The notes below the pieces were generated by a model, which was not told the origin of the DNA, ran no database searches, and saw only the letters and a list, made by a program, of their open reading frames with translations. DNA of 64,000 bases from Anisus vortex (lineage: Eukaryota > Mollusca > Gastropoda > Planorbidae): assembly GCA_949126835.1 (NCBI GenBank), contig OX421497.1, forward strand, positions 14,169,132 through 14,233,131. The letters run 5' to 3'. Position 1 is the first letter of the stretch. Each line of letters starts with the position of its first letter. Shown here one piece after another: positions 32,291 through 44,538 of the stretch. Position numbers and translations under genes: made by a program.

Positions 32291-35200
32291 GTTAGATTGT
32301 CTGAAATAACCAACACAGCTCCATTGTTAGATTGTCTGAAATAACCAACACAGCTCCATTGTTAGATTGTCTGAAATAACCAACACAGCTCCATTGTTAG
32401 ATTGTCTGAAATAACCAACACAGCTCCATTGTTAGATTGTCTGAAATAACCAACACAGCTCCATTGTTAGATTGTCTGAAATAACCAACACAGCTCCATT
32501 GTTAGATTGTCTGAAATAACCAACACAGCTCCATTGTTAGATTGTCTGAAATAACCAACACAGCTCCATTGTTAGATTGTCTGAAATAACCAACACAGCT
32601 CCATTGTTAGATTGTCTGAAATAACCAACACAGCTCCATTGTTAGATTGTCTGAAATAACCAACACAGCTCCATTGTTAGATTGTCTGAAATAACCAACA
32701 CAGCTCCATTGTTAGATTGTCTGAAATAACCAACACAGCTCCATTGTTAGATTGTCTGAAATAACCAACACAGCTCCATTGTTAGATTGTCTGAAATAAC
32801 CAACACAGCTCCATTGTTAGATTGTCTGAAATAACCAACACAGCTCCATTGTTAGATTGTCTGAAATAACCAACACAGCTCCATTGTTAGATTGTCTGAA
32901 ATAACCAACACAGCTCCATTGTTAGATTGTCTGAAATAACCAACACAGCTCCATTGTTAGATTGTCTGAAATAACCAACACAGCTCCATTGTTAGATTGT
33001 CTGAAATAACCAACACAGCTCCATTGTTAGATTGTCTGAAATAACCAACACAGCTCCATTGTTAGATTGTCTGAAATAACCAACACAGCTCCATTGTTAG
33101 ATTGTCTGAAATAACCAACACAGCTCCATTGTTAGATTGTCTGAAATAACCAACACAGCTCCATTGTTAGATTGTCTGAAATAACCAACACAGCTCCATT
33201 GTTAGATTGTCTGAAATAACCAACACAGCTCCATTGTTAGATTGTCTGAAATAACCAACACAGCTCCATTGTTAGATTGTCTGAAATAACCAACACAGCT
33301 CCATTGTTAGATTGTCTGAAATAACCAACACAGCTCCATTGTTAGATTGTCTGAAATAACCAACACAGCTCCATTGTTAGATTGTCTGAAATAACCAACA
33401 CAGCTCCATTGTTAGATTGTCTGAAATAACCAACACAGCTCCATTGTTAGATTGTCTGAAATAACCAACACAGCTCCATTGTTAGATTGTCTGAAATAAC
33501 CAACACAGCTCCATTGTTAGATTGTCTGAAATAACCAACACAGCTCCATTGTTAGATTGTCTGAAATAACCAACACAGCTCCATTGTTAGATTGTCTGAA
33601 ATAACCAACACAGCTCCATTGTTAGATTGTCTGAAATAACCAACACAGCTCCATTGTTAGATTGTCTGAAATAACCAACACAGCTCCATTGTTAGATTGT
33701 CTGAAATAACCAACACAGCTCCATTGTTAGATTGTCTGAAATAACCAACACAGCTCCATTGTTAGATTGTCTGAAATAACCAACACAGCTCCATTGTTAG
33801 ATTGTCTGAAATAACCAACACAGCTCCATTGTTAGATTGTCTGAAATAACCAACACAGCTCCATTGTTAGATTGTCTGAAATAACCAACACAGCTCCATT
33901 GTTAGATTGTCTGAAATAACCAACACAGCTCCATTGTTAGATTGTCTGAAATAACCAACACAGCTCCATTGTTAGATTGTCTGAAATAACCAACACAGCT
34001 CCATTGTTAGATTGTCTGAAATAACCAACACAGCTCCATTGTTAGATTGTCTGAAATAACCAACACAGCTCCATTGTTAGATTGTCTGAAATAACCAACA
34101 CAGCTCCATTGTTAGATTGTCTGAAATAACCAACACAGCTCCATTGTTAGATTGTCTGAAATAACCAACACAGCTCCATTGTTAGATTGTCTGAAATAAC
34201 CAACACAGCTCCATTGTTAGATTGTCTGAAATAACCAACACAGCTCCATTGTTAGATTGTCTGAAATAACCAACACAGCTCCATTGTTAGATTGTCTGAA
34301 ATAACCAACACAGCTCCATTGTTAGATTGTCTGAAATAACCAACACAGCTCCATTGTTAGATTGTCTGAAATAACCAACACAGCTCCATTGTTAGATTGT
34401 CTGAAATAACCAACACAGCTCCATTGTTAGATTGTCTGAAATAACCAACACAGCTCCATTGTTAGATTGTCTGAAATAACCAACACAGCTCCATTGTTAG
34501 ATTGTCTGAAATAACCAACACAGCTCCATTGTTAGATTGTCTGAAATAACCAACACAGCTCCATTGTTAGATTGTCTGAAATAACCAACACAGCTCCATT
34601 GTTAGATTGTCTGAAATAACCAACACAGCTCCATTGTTAGATTGTCTGAAATAACCAACACAGCTCCATTGTTAGATTGTCTGAAATAACCAACACAGCT
34701 CCATTGTTAGATTGTCTGAAATAACCAACACAGCTCCATTGTTAGATTGTCTGAAATAACCAACACAGCTCCATTGTTAGATTGTCTGAAATAACCAACA
34801 CAGCTCCATTGTTAGATTGTCTGAAATAACCAACACAGCTCCATTGTTAGATTGTCTGAAATAACCAACACAGCTCCATTGTTAGATTGTCTGAAATAAC
34901 CAACACAGCTCCATTGTTAGATTGTCTGAAATAACCAACACAGCTCCATTGTTAGATTGTCTGAAATAACCAACACAGCTCCATTGTTAGATTGTCTGAA
35001 ATAACCAACACAGCTCCATTGTTAGATTGTCTGAAATAACCAACACAGCTCCATTGTTAGATTGTCTGAAATAACCAACACAGCTCCATTGTTAGATTGT
35101 CTGAAATAACCAACACAGCTCCATTGTTAGATTGTCTGAAATAACCAACACAGCTCCATTGTTAGATTGTCTGAAATAACCAACACAGCTCCATTGTTAG

Positions 35201-38200
35201 ATTGTCTGAAATAACCAACACAGCTCCATTGTTAGATTGTCTGAAATAACCAACACAGCTCCATTGTTAGATTGTCTGAAATAACCAACACAGCTCCATT
35301 GTTAGATTGTCTGAAATAACCAACACAGCTCCATTGTTAGATTGTCTGAAATAACCAACACAGCTCCATTGTTAGATTGTCTGAAATAACCAACACAGCT
35401 CCATTGTTAGATTGTCTGAAATAACCAACACAGCTCCATTGTTAGATTGTCTGAAATAACCAACACAGCTCCATTGTTAGATTGTCTGAAATAACCAACA
35501 CAGCTCCATTGTTAGATTGTCTGAAATAACCAACACAGCTCCATTGTTAGATTGTCTGAAATAACCAACACAGCTCCATTGTTAGATTGTCTGAAATAAC
35601 CAACACAGCTCCATTGTTAGATTGTCTGAAATAACCAACACAGCTCCATTGTTAGATTGTCTGAAATAACCAACACAGCTCCATTGTTAGATTGTCTGAA
35701 ATAACCAACACAGCTCCATTGTTAGATTGTCTGAAATAACCAACACAGCTCCATTGTTAGATTGTCTGAAATAACCAACACAGCTCCATTGTTAGATTGT
35801 CTGAAATAACCAACACAGCTCCATTGTTAGATTGTCTGAAATAACCAACACAGCTCCATTGTTAGATTGTCTGAAATAACCAACACAGCTCCATTGTTAG
35901 ATTGTCTGAAATAACCAACACAGCTCCATTGTTAGATTGTCTGAAATAACCAACACAGCTCCATTGTTAGATTGTCTGAAATAACCAACACAGCTCCATT
36001 GTTAGATTGTCTGAAATAACCAACACAGCTCCATTGTTAGATTGTCTGAAATAACCAACACAGCTCCATTGTTAGATTGTCTGAAATAACCAACACAGCT
36101 CCATTGTTAGATTGTCTGAAATAACCAACACAGCTCCATTGTTAGATTGTCTGAAATAACCAACACAGCTCCATTGTTAGATTGTCTGAAATAACCAACA
36201 CAGCTCCATTGTTAGATTGTCTGAAATAACCAACACAGCTCCATTGTTAGATTGTCTGAAATAACCAACACAGCTCCATTGTTAGATTGTCTGAAATAAC
36301 CAACACAGCTCCATTGTTAGATTGTCTGAAATAACCAACACAGCTCCATTGTTAGATTGTCTGAAATAACCAACACAGCTCCATTGTTAGATTGTCTGAA
36401 ATAACCAACACAGCTCCATTGTTAGATTGTCTGAAATAACCAACACAGCTCCATTGTTAGATTGTCTGAAATAACCAACACAGCTCCATTGTTAGATTGT
36501 CTGAAATAACCAACACAGCTCCATTGTTAGATTGTCTGAAATAACCAACACAGCTCCATTGTTAGATTGTCTGAAATAACCAACACAGCTCCATTGTTAG
36601 ATTGTCTGAAATAACCAACACAGCTCCATTGTTAGATTGTCTGAAATAACCAACACAGCTCCATTGTTAGATTGTCTGAAATAACCAACACAGCTCCATT
36701 GTTAGATTGTCTGAAATAACCAACACAGCTCCATTGTTAGATTGTCTGAAATAACCAACACAGCTCCATTGTTAGATTGTCTGAAATAACCAACACAGCT
36801 CCATTGTTAGATTGTCTGAAATAACCAACACAGCTCCATTGTTAGATTGTCTGAAATAACCAACACAGCTCCATTGTTAGATTGTCTGAAATAACCAACA
36901 CAGCTCCATTGTTAGATTGTCTGAAATAACCAACACAGCTCCATTGTTAGATTGTCTGAAATAACCAACACAGCTCCATTGTTAGATTGTCTGAAATAAC
37001 CAACACAGCTCCATTGTTAGATTGTCTGAAATAACCAACACAGCTCCATTGTTAGATTGTCTGAAATAACCAACACAGCTCCATTGTTAGATTGTCTGAA
37101 ATAACCAACACAGCTCCATTGTTAGATTGTCTGAAATAACCAACACAGCTCCATTGTTAGATTGTCTGAAATAACCAACACAGCTCCATTGTTAGATTGT
37201 CTGAAATAACCAACACAGCTCCATTGTTAGATTGTCTGAAATAACCAACACAGCTCCATTGTTAGATTGTCTGAAATAACCAACACAGCTCCATTGTTAG
37301 ATTGTCTGAAATAACCAACACAGCTCCATTGTTAGATTGTCTGAAATAACCAACACAGCTCCATTGTTAGATTGTCTGAAATAACCAACACAGCTCCATT
37401 GTTAGATTGTCTGAAATAACCAACACAGCTCCATTGTTAGATTGTCTGAAATAACCAACACAGCTCCATTGTTAGATTGTCTGAAATAACCAACACAGCT
37501 CCATTGTTAGATTGTCTGAAATAACCAACACAGCTCCATTGTTAGATTGTCTGAAATAACCAACACAGCTCCATTGTTAGATTGTCTGAAATAACCAACA
37601 CAGCTCCATTGTTAGATTGTCTGAAATAACCAACACAGCTCCATTGTTAGATTGTCTGAAATAACCAACACAGCTCCATTGTTAGATTGTCTGAAATAAC
37701 CAACACAGCTCCATTGTTAGATTGTCTGAAATAACCAACACAGCTCCATTGTTAGATTGTCTGAAATAACCAACACAGCTCCATTGTTAGATTGTCTGAA
37801 ATAACCAACACAGCTCCATTGTTAGATTGTCTGAAATAACCAACACAGCTCCATTGTTAGATTGTCTGAAATAACCAACACAGCTCCATTGTTAGATTGT
37901 CTGAAATAACCAACACAGCTCCATTGTTAGATTGTCTGAAATAACCAACACAGCTCCATTGTTAGATTGTCTGAAATAACCAACACAGCTCCATTGTTAG
38001 ATTGTCTGAAATAACCAACACAGCTCCATTGTTAGATTGTCTGAAATAACCAACACAGCTCCATTGTTAGATTGTCTGAAATAACCAACACAGCTCCATT
38101 GTTAGATTGTCTGAAATAACCAACACAGCTCCATTGTTAGATTGTCTGAAATAACCAACACAGCTCCATTGTTAGATTGTCTGAAATAACCAACACAGCT

Positions 38201-39500
38201 CCATTGTTAGATTGTCTGAAATAACCAACACAGCTCCATTGTTAGATTGTCTGAAATAACCAACACAGCTCCATTGTTAGATTGTCTGAAATAACCAACA
38301 CAGCTCCATTGTTAGATTGTCTGAAATAACCAACACAGCTCCATTGTTAGATTGTCTGAAATAACCAACACAGCTCCATTGTTAGATTGTCTGAAATAAC
38401 CAACACAGCTCCATTGTTAGATTGTCTGAAATAACCAACACAGCTCCATTGTTAGATTGTCTGAAATAACCAACACAGCTCCATTGTTAGATTGTCTGAA
38501 ATAACCAACACAGCTCCATTGTTAGATTGTCTGAAATAACCAACACAGCTCCATTGTTAGATTGTCTGAAATAACCAACACAGCTCCATTGTTAGATTGT
38601 CTGAAATAACCAACACAGCTCCATTGTTAGATTGTCTGAAATAACCAACACAGCTCCATTGTTAGATTGTCTGAAATAACCAACACAGCTCCATTGTTAG
38701 ATTGTCTGAAATAACCAACACAGCTCCATTGTTAGATTGTCTGAAATAACCAACACAGCTCCATTGTTAGATTGTCTGAAATAACCAACACAGCTCCATT
38801 GTTAGATTGTCTGAAATAACCAACACAGCTCCATTGTTAGATTGTCTGAAATAACCAACACAGCTCCATTGTTAGATTGTCTGAAATAACCAACACAGCT
38901 CCATTGTTAGATTGTCTGAAATAACCAACACAGCTCCATTGTTAGATTGTCTGAAATAACCAACACAGCTCCATTGTTAGATTGTCTGAAATAACCAACA
39001 CAGCTCCATTGTTAGATTGTCTGAAATAACCAACACAGCTCCATTGTTAGATTGTCTGAAATAACCAACACAGCTCCATTGTTAGATTGTCTGAAATAAC
39101 CAACACAGCTCCATTGTTAGATTGTCTGAAATAACCAACACAGCTCCATTGTTAGATTGTCTGAAATAACCAACACAGCTCCATTGTTAGATTGTCTGAA
39201 ATAACCAACACAGCTCCATTGTTAGATTGTCTGAAATAACCAACACAGCTCCATTGTTAGATTGTCTGAAATAACCAACACAGCTCCATTGTTAGATTGT
39301 CTGAAATAACCAACACAGCTCCATTGTTAGATTGTCTGAAATAACCAACACAGCTCCATTGTTAGATTGTCTGAAATAACCAACACAGCTCCATTGTTAG
39401 ATTGTCTGAAATAACCAACACAGCTCCATTGTTAGATTGTCTGAAATAACCAACACAGCTCCATTGTTAGATTGTCTGAAATAACCAACACAGCTCCATT
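32291..39500. repeat. 35-bp satellite, 206 visually identical units
   Basis: The unit is gttagattgtctgaaataac followed by caacacagctccatt. The span divides exactly into 206 copies, and reading through I found no variant base. Such homogeneity over 7.2 kb implies very recent amplification or strong homogenisation, or an assembler-generated consensus. The unit has stops in its frames, so no long ORF appears. Confidence 0.97.
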
Positions 39501-40315
39501 GTTAGATGGTTTGAAATAACCAACACACCTCCATTGTTAGATGGTTTGAAATAACTTACCAACACAGCTCCATTGTTAGATGGTTTGAAATAACTTACCA
39601 ACACAGCTCCATTGTTAGATGGTTTGAAATAACTTACCAACACACCTCCATTGTTAGATGGTTTGAAATAACTTACCAACACAGCTCCATTGTTAGATGG
39701 TTTGAAATAACTTACCAACACACCTCCATTGTTAGATGGTTTGAAATAACTTACCAACACACCTCCATTGTTAGATGGTTTGAAATAACTTACCAACACA
39801 CCTCCATTGTTAGATGGTTTGAAATAACTTACCAACACACCTCCATTGTTAGATGGTTTGAAATAACTTACCAACACACCTCCATTGTTAGATGGTTTGA
39901 AATAACTTACCAACACACCTCCATTGTTAGATGGTTTGAAATAACTTACCAACACACCTCCATTGTTAGATGGTTTGAAATAACTTACCAACACACCTCC
40001 ATTGTTAGATGGTTTGAAATAACTTACCAACACACCTCCATTGTTAGATGGTTTGAAATAACTTACCAACACACCTCCATTGTTAGATGGTTTGAAATAA
40101 CTTACCAACACACCTCCATTGTTAGATGGTTTGAAATAACTTACCAACACACCTCCATTGTTAGATGGTTTGAAATAACTTACCAACACACCTCCATTGT
40201 TAGATGGTTTGAAATAACTTACCAACACACCTCCATTGTTAGATGGTTTGAAATAACTTACCAACACACCTCCATTGTTAGATGGTTTGAAATAACTTAC
40301 CAACACACCTCCATT
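39501..40315. repeat. 39-bp relative of the satellite, 20 units plus one bridge unit
   Basis: The unit at 39501-39535 is still 35 bp but already carries agatggttt and cacacct. From 39536, 20 units of 39 bp follow, gttagatggtttgaaataac then ttaccaacacacctccatt, with four extra bases in front of ccaacac. Early units alternate between cacagct and cacacct before cacacct becomes fixed. The minus-strand open frame of 279 codons comes from the 13-codon period. Confidence 0.96.
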
Positions 40316-40735
40316 GTTAGATTGTCTGAAATAACCAACACAGCTCCATTGTTAGATTGTCTGAAATAACCAACACAGCTCCATTGTTAGATTGTCTGAA
40401 ATAACCAACACACCTCCATTGTTAGATTGTCTGAAATAACCAACACACCTCCATTGTTAGATTGTCTGAAATAACCAACACACCTCCATTGTTAGATTGT
40501 CTGAAATAACCAACACACCTCCATTGTTAGATTGTCTGAAATAACCAACACACCTCCATTGTTAGATTGTCTGAAATAACCAACACACCTCCATTGTTAG
40601 ATTGTCTGAAATAACCAACACACCTCCATTGTTAGATTGTCTGAAATAACCAACACACCTCCATTGTTAGATTGTCTGAAATAACCAACACAGCTCCATT
40701 GTTAGATTGTCTGAAATAACCAACACAGCTCCATT
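40316..40735. repeat. 35-bp satellite, second block, 12 units
   Basis: Twelve 35-bp units return to agattgtctg and lack the four extra bases, but most carry cacacct (the 39-bp block's variant) instead of cacagct. The first and last units have cacagct. The block is thus mosaic between the two forms. Confidence 0.95.
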
Positions 40736-41047
40736 GTTGTGCTTAACCAACACAGCTCCATTGTTGTGCTTAACCAACACAGCTCCATTGTTGTGCTTAA
40801 CCAACACAGCTCCATTGTTGTGCTTAACCAACACAGCTCCATTGTTGTGCTTAACCAACACAGCTCCATTGTTGTGCTTAACCAACACAGCTCCATTGTT
40901 GTGCTTAACCAACACAGCTCCATTGTTGTGCTTACCAACACAGCTCCATTGTTGTGCTTAACCAACACAGCTCCATTGTTGTGCTTAACCAACACAGCTC
41001 CATTGTTGTGCTTAACCAACACAGCTCCATTGTTGTGCTTAACCAAC
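40736..41047. repeat. 27-bp relative of the satellite, 11 units
   Basis: Unit gttgtgcttaaccaacacag then ctccatt: the shared core ccaacacagctccattgtt joined to a different 8-base linker. One unit near 40926 lacks an A (26 bp). The last copy is partial. Long open frames here on both strands come from the nine-codon period. Confidence 0.95.
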
Positions 41048-41108
41048 TTTTGTTGAATTCAACGTTAGTACAAAATAAAAGTGGTGTAAAGATAAAATGG
41101 CTCTTATC

Positions 41109-41120
41109 GATTGCATTGAA
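41109..41120. repeat. 12-bp target duplication, left
   Basis: gattgcattgaa, repeated exactly at 41654-41665 on the far side of the LINE fragment. Confidence 0.9.
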
Positions 41121-41614
41121 TAACTAAAGAACTGGTTCTCCAATGGATCCCTGGACATATACAAAATGAAGGAAATGACACTGCCGACACCTTAGCTAAA
41201 GCTGGAGGCAGACAAAACCAGACAGACCCATCTCTACACCCCGAAGAAATAAAGGCAATACTCAAAAGGAATGAATCCGAAAGATGGTCTGAGCTGCAAC
41301 AAAACAACCCAAAGATTGATGCTTACTACAAACTCTCCCGCCAATATCAACACATCATCTTCAGACTAAGGACTGGTCACAACAGGCTAAAGCAACATAT
41401 GTTCCGCAAACTACGAATCGGAGCAAGCGAAATGTGCCCCTGCGAAACAGCTCCCGAAAATGCGGAGCATGTCCTTCAGACCTGCCCTCTGTATCTTTCT
41501 ACCCGGTCAGCCTTTCGGCCCCTGGGGGCTACTCTCAACGACAAACTGTTCGGTGGACTAGAGCAACTGACAGCCACGGCGCAGTTCATTACAGCTATCG
41601 GACTTGTTGTATGA
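41121..41614 (+). pseudogene. LINE RNase H C-terminal half and zinc knuckle
   Basis: An open frame without a stop over about 164 codons. It begins VLQWIPGHIQNEGNDTADTL followed by AKAGG, which is the last part of a type I RNase H fold with the PGH histidine and the terminal catalytic Asp region. Then comes a helical linker and a cysteine motif, CPCETAPENAEHVLQTCPLY, resembling the zinc knuckle after RNase H in LINEs of the I/Ingi group. It ends with a stop after LVV. The RNase H domain would remove RNA from the cDNA hybrid; its N-terminal catalytic residues and the whole RT are lost. The unbroken frame suggests youth. Confidence 0.85.
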
Positions 41615-41653
41615 ATCCTCCCAATCATAACATTTGAGAACGAAGAAGAAGAA
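41121..41653 (+). mobile_element. RNase H-bearing LINE fragment with 12-bp target duplication
   Basis: A 533-bp 5'-truncated insertion ending in a gaagaagaagaag tail. It is bounded by perfect 12-bp direct repeats gattgcattgaa. Truncation at the 5' end, a simple tail and a target duplication together define a LINE insertion. It sits about 75 bases beyond the end of the 35/39/27-bp satellite. Confidence 0.9.
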
Positions 41654-41665
41654 GATTGCATTGAA
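41654..41665. repeat. 12-bp target duplication, right
   Basis: gattgcattgaa, identical to 41109-41120. Confidence 0.9.
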
Positions 41666-42317
41666 AATTGAAATGTGCTGTATTAGACTTTGATCAAAGA
41701 TTTTTTTTTAAGTACTGTCTTAAAACAGAGTGAGAATTCTACTCGTTGTAATGAAACACCATTCGTAATAAAATCTTATGGCTTGTGTAGGCTTAATGGT
41801 AAATGATTTTCGTGTGTGTGGGTGTTTGTGTGTTATTAATTTTTACCCTGTTCATTTTATTTTCTCTCCCCAAGCGTGCACGTGTTTAACATAATGTAAT
41901 TTGCGAGATGCCTTAGGGATTCAGCAAAAGTAATGTTATAATATTAGTTGTCTGTGTGGGAGTGTGTGTGTTGGGGGGGGGGGATGAAAGTGGTGTTTGT
42001 GGGTCGCATCTAATCCATGATATGAAAAAGTCTATTTTACAATTTATTTTACTTGAATAGTTCGGCGTACGAAGTGTAGGGTCTGTAGGGTCTACACATC
42101 TATAACTAACAAGTTATAATTAATAAATAAACACAATTAGAATTATTATTATGTTGGCTGGTTTTTGGAAGAAATCTCTTTTATCGCTTTAGAGATAGTC
42201 TAGATGTAGGTAGGCCTACAGATTTTCTGTGGGTTTTTTTCTGTTTTAAAGTAAATATACTTTTTTGGAGACCATTTCGGTTCATAATGAAGTCGAGATT
42301 TTTAGTTATTCTGAGCA
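41666..42317. other. no gene seen
   Basis: AT-rich DNA, a G-run near 41973 and TAGGCCTA at 42211-42218. No gene recognised. Confidence 0.45.
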
Positions 42318-42530
42318 GGACGTACGGTGATAATGTGTGGCCAGCACAATGCCCCACAGCCTTGCTCTCCGTGACTAATTTTATTAATAGCTACATGGAC
42401 ACACCCTCAGAATAAGGAGGAGGGGATGGAGGCCCCCCCCCTCCGGTCTTCGTAACCGAGATTTGAACCTCGGAACCGCGTAACGACACCCCAAGCGCTA
42501 TGGTCCTAACGCCACCGCACAGTCCGCACA
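42318..42530 (-). mobile_element. SINE-3: distinct tRNA-like head, SINE-2 type tail
   Basis: On the minus strand gtgcggtggcgttaggacc then atagcgcttggggtgtcgtt and the B box ggttcaaatctcggtt form a tRNA-like head. The distal part, aaggctgtggggcattgtg then ctggccacacatt, matches the SINE-2 tail motif (gcattgtgctggccacaca). The head is unrelated to that of SINE-2. Confidence 0.7.
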
Positions 42531-43703
42531 TCGCCTTGTTAGTTGAATAGTAATTGTTGATGTAAAAATTGACGATGTGTTGTAGGAGGGGAGGGAAACG
42601 TGGAACGGCACCAAGACCTCGGGTAGGAAAGGACAACGAGGAAAGATGCAGAGGGCAGAAATGCCTGGTCACATACTTCTAAAGGACACGTGAGAGAAAG
42701 AAAGAGATATATGAAAGATTTAGCATGGATGGCGTATAATAAAATTCGATTTTTAGGGTGGTTATAAAGGAGCATGCAAAGAACGGCTTTATTTATCCCG
42801 CCACCACAATGGGAATTTACGACTGACTCCACAGAGAGAACAAAGATAAGCGCCCCCTCCATTAATTCATCGCCCTTCTGCCCCGCAATGTATTTGTGAA
42901 TATGATCTGCTTATTTCTGTGTGTGTGTGTGTGCAGCAGGCTTTCGTAATCTGAGTAAATAAATAAAAAAGCGGAAAAAAGAAGTGCGCAGAGGACATAA
43001 TAACATGCAGCATGCAGTGCTGTGCCCTTTGTTTTGGTGTGTTTTTTTTTCACCACTTTATTAATGAGCTTTGTGTGTGACGAGTGACAAAAGTCACGGC
43101 GTTACGCATTGGTTGAAAGTCGGCCAGCGTTGCGTGTGGTTGTGTTTGATTGGCCGTCCGTGGAAGGGGTAGGGCCTGGGGGTAGCCAGGGGAGGGGTAG
43201 AGGGTTATGAGAAGCAGTGCAGTGTCAAGGTCTCTCAATGTTTTTATTTTGATGTTTTGGTAGCTGGTTATCTGGGTCACTAGGTATGCCGGGAGAAAGA
43301 AAAGAAGGGGGGGGGGGGTATTTTTCTGTTTCGCTTCTATCTCTCTTTAGTTGACTTAGCGCGGGAAGTGGGTGTGTGAATAATGGGGGAGGGGGCTGAG
43401 ACTGATCTTGTTATTTTGGGTGTCGGGCGGGAAGGGCGTGGGACAGGTACCATGGCCCCAGATAATAATATAACCTAAGAATAATAATAATTGGCTGCAG
43501 CCTGTAGACAGTGATGAAACAGTTTGTGTACACTCGTACAGTGTCAATGATGATGCTACCCCCAAGGTTTGCTCTTTTAAACACTGTGTAAACTTTGGCC
43601 TAATAGTTCAGATATACATGGGTGGTAATCCTTTTGCATAAAGGTGCATAAAAACAACACCAATAAAACACCTATAAAAAGTCATAATACATGTATTATA
43701 GGC
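42531..43703. other. no gene seen
   Basis: Unique DNA with a G-run near 43308 and a (GT) tract near 42918. Several open frames of 60-107 codons lie on the minus strand, but none shows a recognisable domain. Confidence 0.45.
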
Positions 43704-43742
43704 CAGGGTTCGGAAACCTACGGAACGCGTTGCCGACCCCTG
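43704..43742. mobile_element. minimal hAT remnant, 39 bp
   Basis: cagggttcggaaacctacg is joined almost directly to gaacgcgttgccgacccctg, that is, two terminal repeats with no interior. Flanks ttataggc (43696-43703) and atataggc (43743-43750) match at 7 of 8, as expected for an 8-bp hAT target duplication. Confidence 0.7.
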
Positions 43743-43930
43743 ATATAGGCTACATGTATGTGAACGTTGGGTAATTTACTTGTAAGTAAATGGGGAGGCC
43801 CTTATCTTTTAGTATTGATTTAAGAAAGGGACTAGTGGGGAGGCAACGGGCGTAACAAGTCTACGCTTATAACGTATCGTGCTTTTAAGTTTTATTCCTT
43901 TCAGTCTTCAGGACCATTCTGCGTAGAATG

Positions 43931-44182
43931 AGGGGCGCGTTGGTCCAGCGGGCAGCGCGCTTGAATCGCCGTACCGAAGGTCCCGGCTTCGAGTCCCGAT
44001 TTTTTTATAAGGGTGTCCCCTGACTCTACCTAGCTCCTGACAGTCAGGGAAAAAGTAAAGGCGATTAGGCATTGTGCTGGCCACACATTCCTTTTTGTAT
44101 GCCGAGGCGCCATAGAAACTTGTACACGCTGATAGACTTGCCTAACGGGCCAGGTTGGCTTGAAAAGGACACTTTACTTACT
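43931..44182 (+). mobile_element. SINE-2 copy
   Basis: The tRNA-like head aggggcgcgttggtccagcg leads to a B box cttcgagtccc. The body is gggtgtcccctgactctacc, then aaaggcgattaggcattgtg, ctggccacacattcc, tgtatgccgaggcgcc and ggacactttacttac. The order matches the copies at 62311 and 50134. Confidence 0.87.
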
Positions 44183-44327
44183 GCCCATTAGACAATTATG
44201 AGACCTACATAGTATTACTACATATTTGATTTGAACCTGGGAGTTGGGGGTTCGTTGAGGTGAAAGAGAAGAGGGGGTGAGGACGGTTGGGGTAGGAGCA
44301 ACCAGAGCCGGATTAGATTCATTACAC

Positions 44328-44538
44328 CAGTGGTTCCAAAATTGTTTTTTGTTTACTCTCGGCGCACTCCTACACATTTTTTTCTTGTCGCGCTTTCCAC
44401 GAGTCAAACAGTCCCATTTTACCAGTTTAAATAAATGTTTGAAAAAGCATTTTAAAAAAATTAAGCCATCTTCATTATTCAGCGTCTGCAAGTGCCCCGC
44501 CCCCAAAGGTGTCAGTGCTGACACTCTAAGAACCACTT
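44328..44538. mobile_element. hAT-like MITE, 211 bp
   Basis: The ends cagtggttccaaaattg and ctctaagaaccactt are inverted repeats over about nine bases (cagtggttc/gaaccactt). The interior is AT-rich with cggcgcactcc near the left. The flanks cattacac and gtagacac do not form a clear duplication, so the target site has decayed or the ends are misplaced. Confidence 0.5.

Noticed and set aside
39467..41056. Frames of 82-279 codons over the 39- and 27-bp blocks
   Set aside because: The unit lengths are multiples of three; no independent coding evidence.
44328..44538. Clear hAT target duplication
   Set aside because: The flanks cattacac and gtagacac match at only 4 of 8, so only the inverted ends are claimed.
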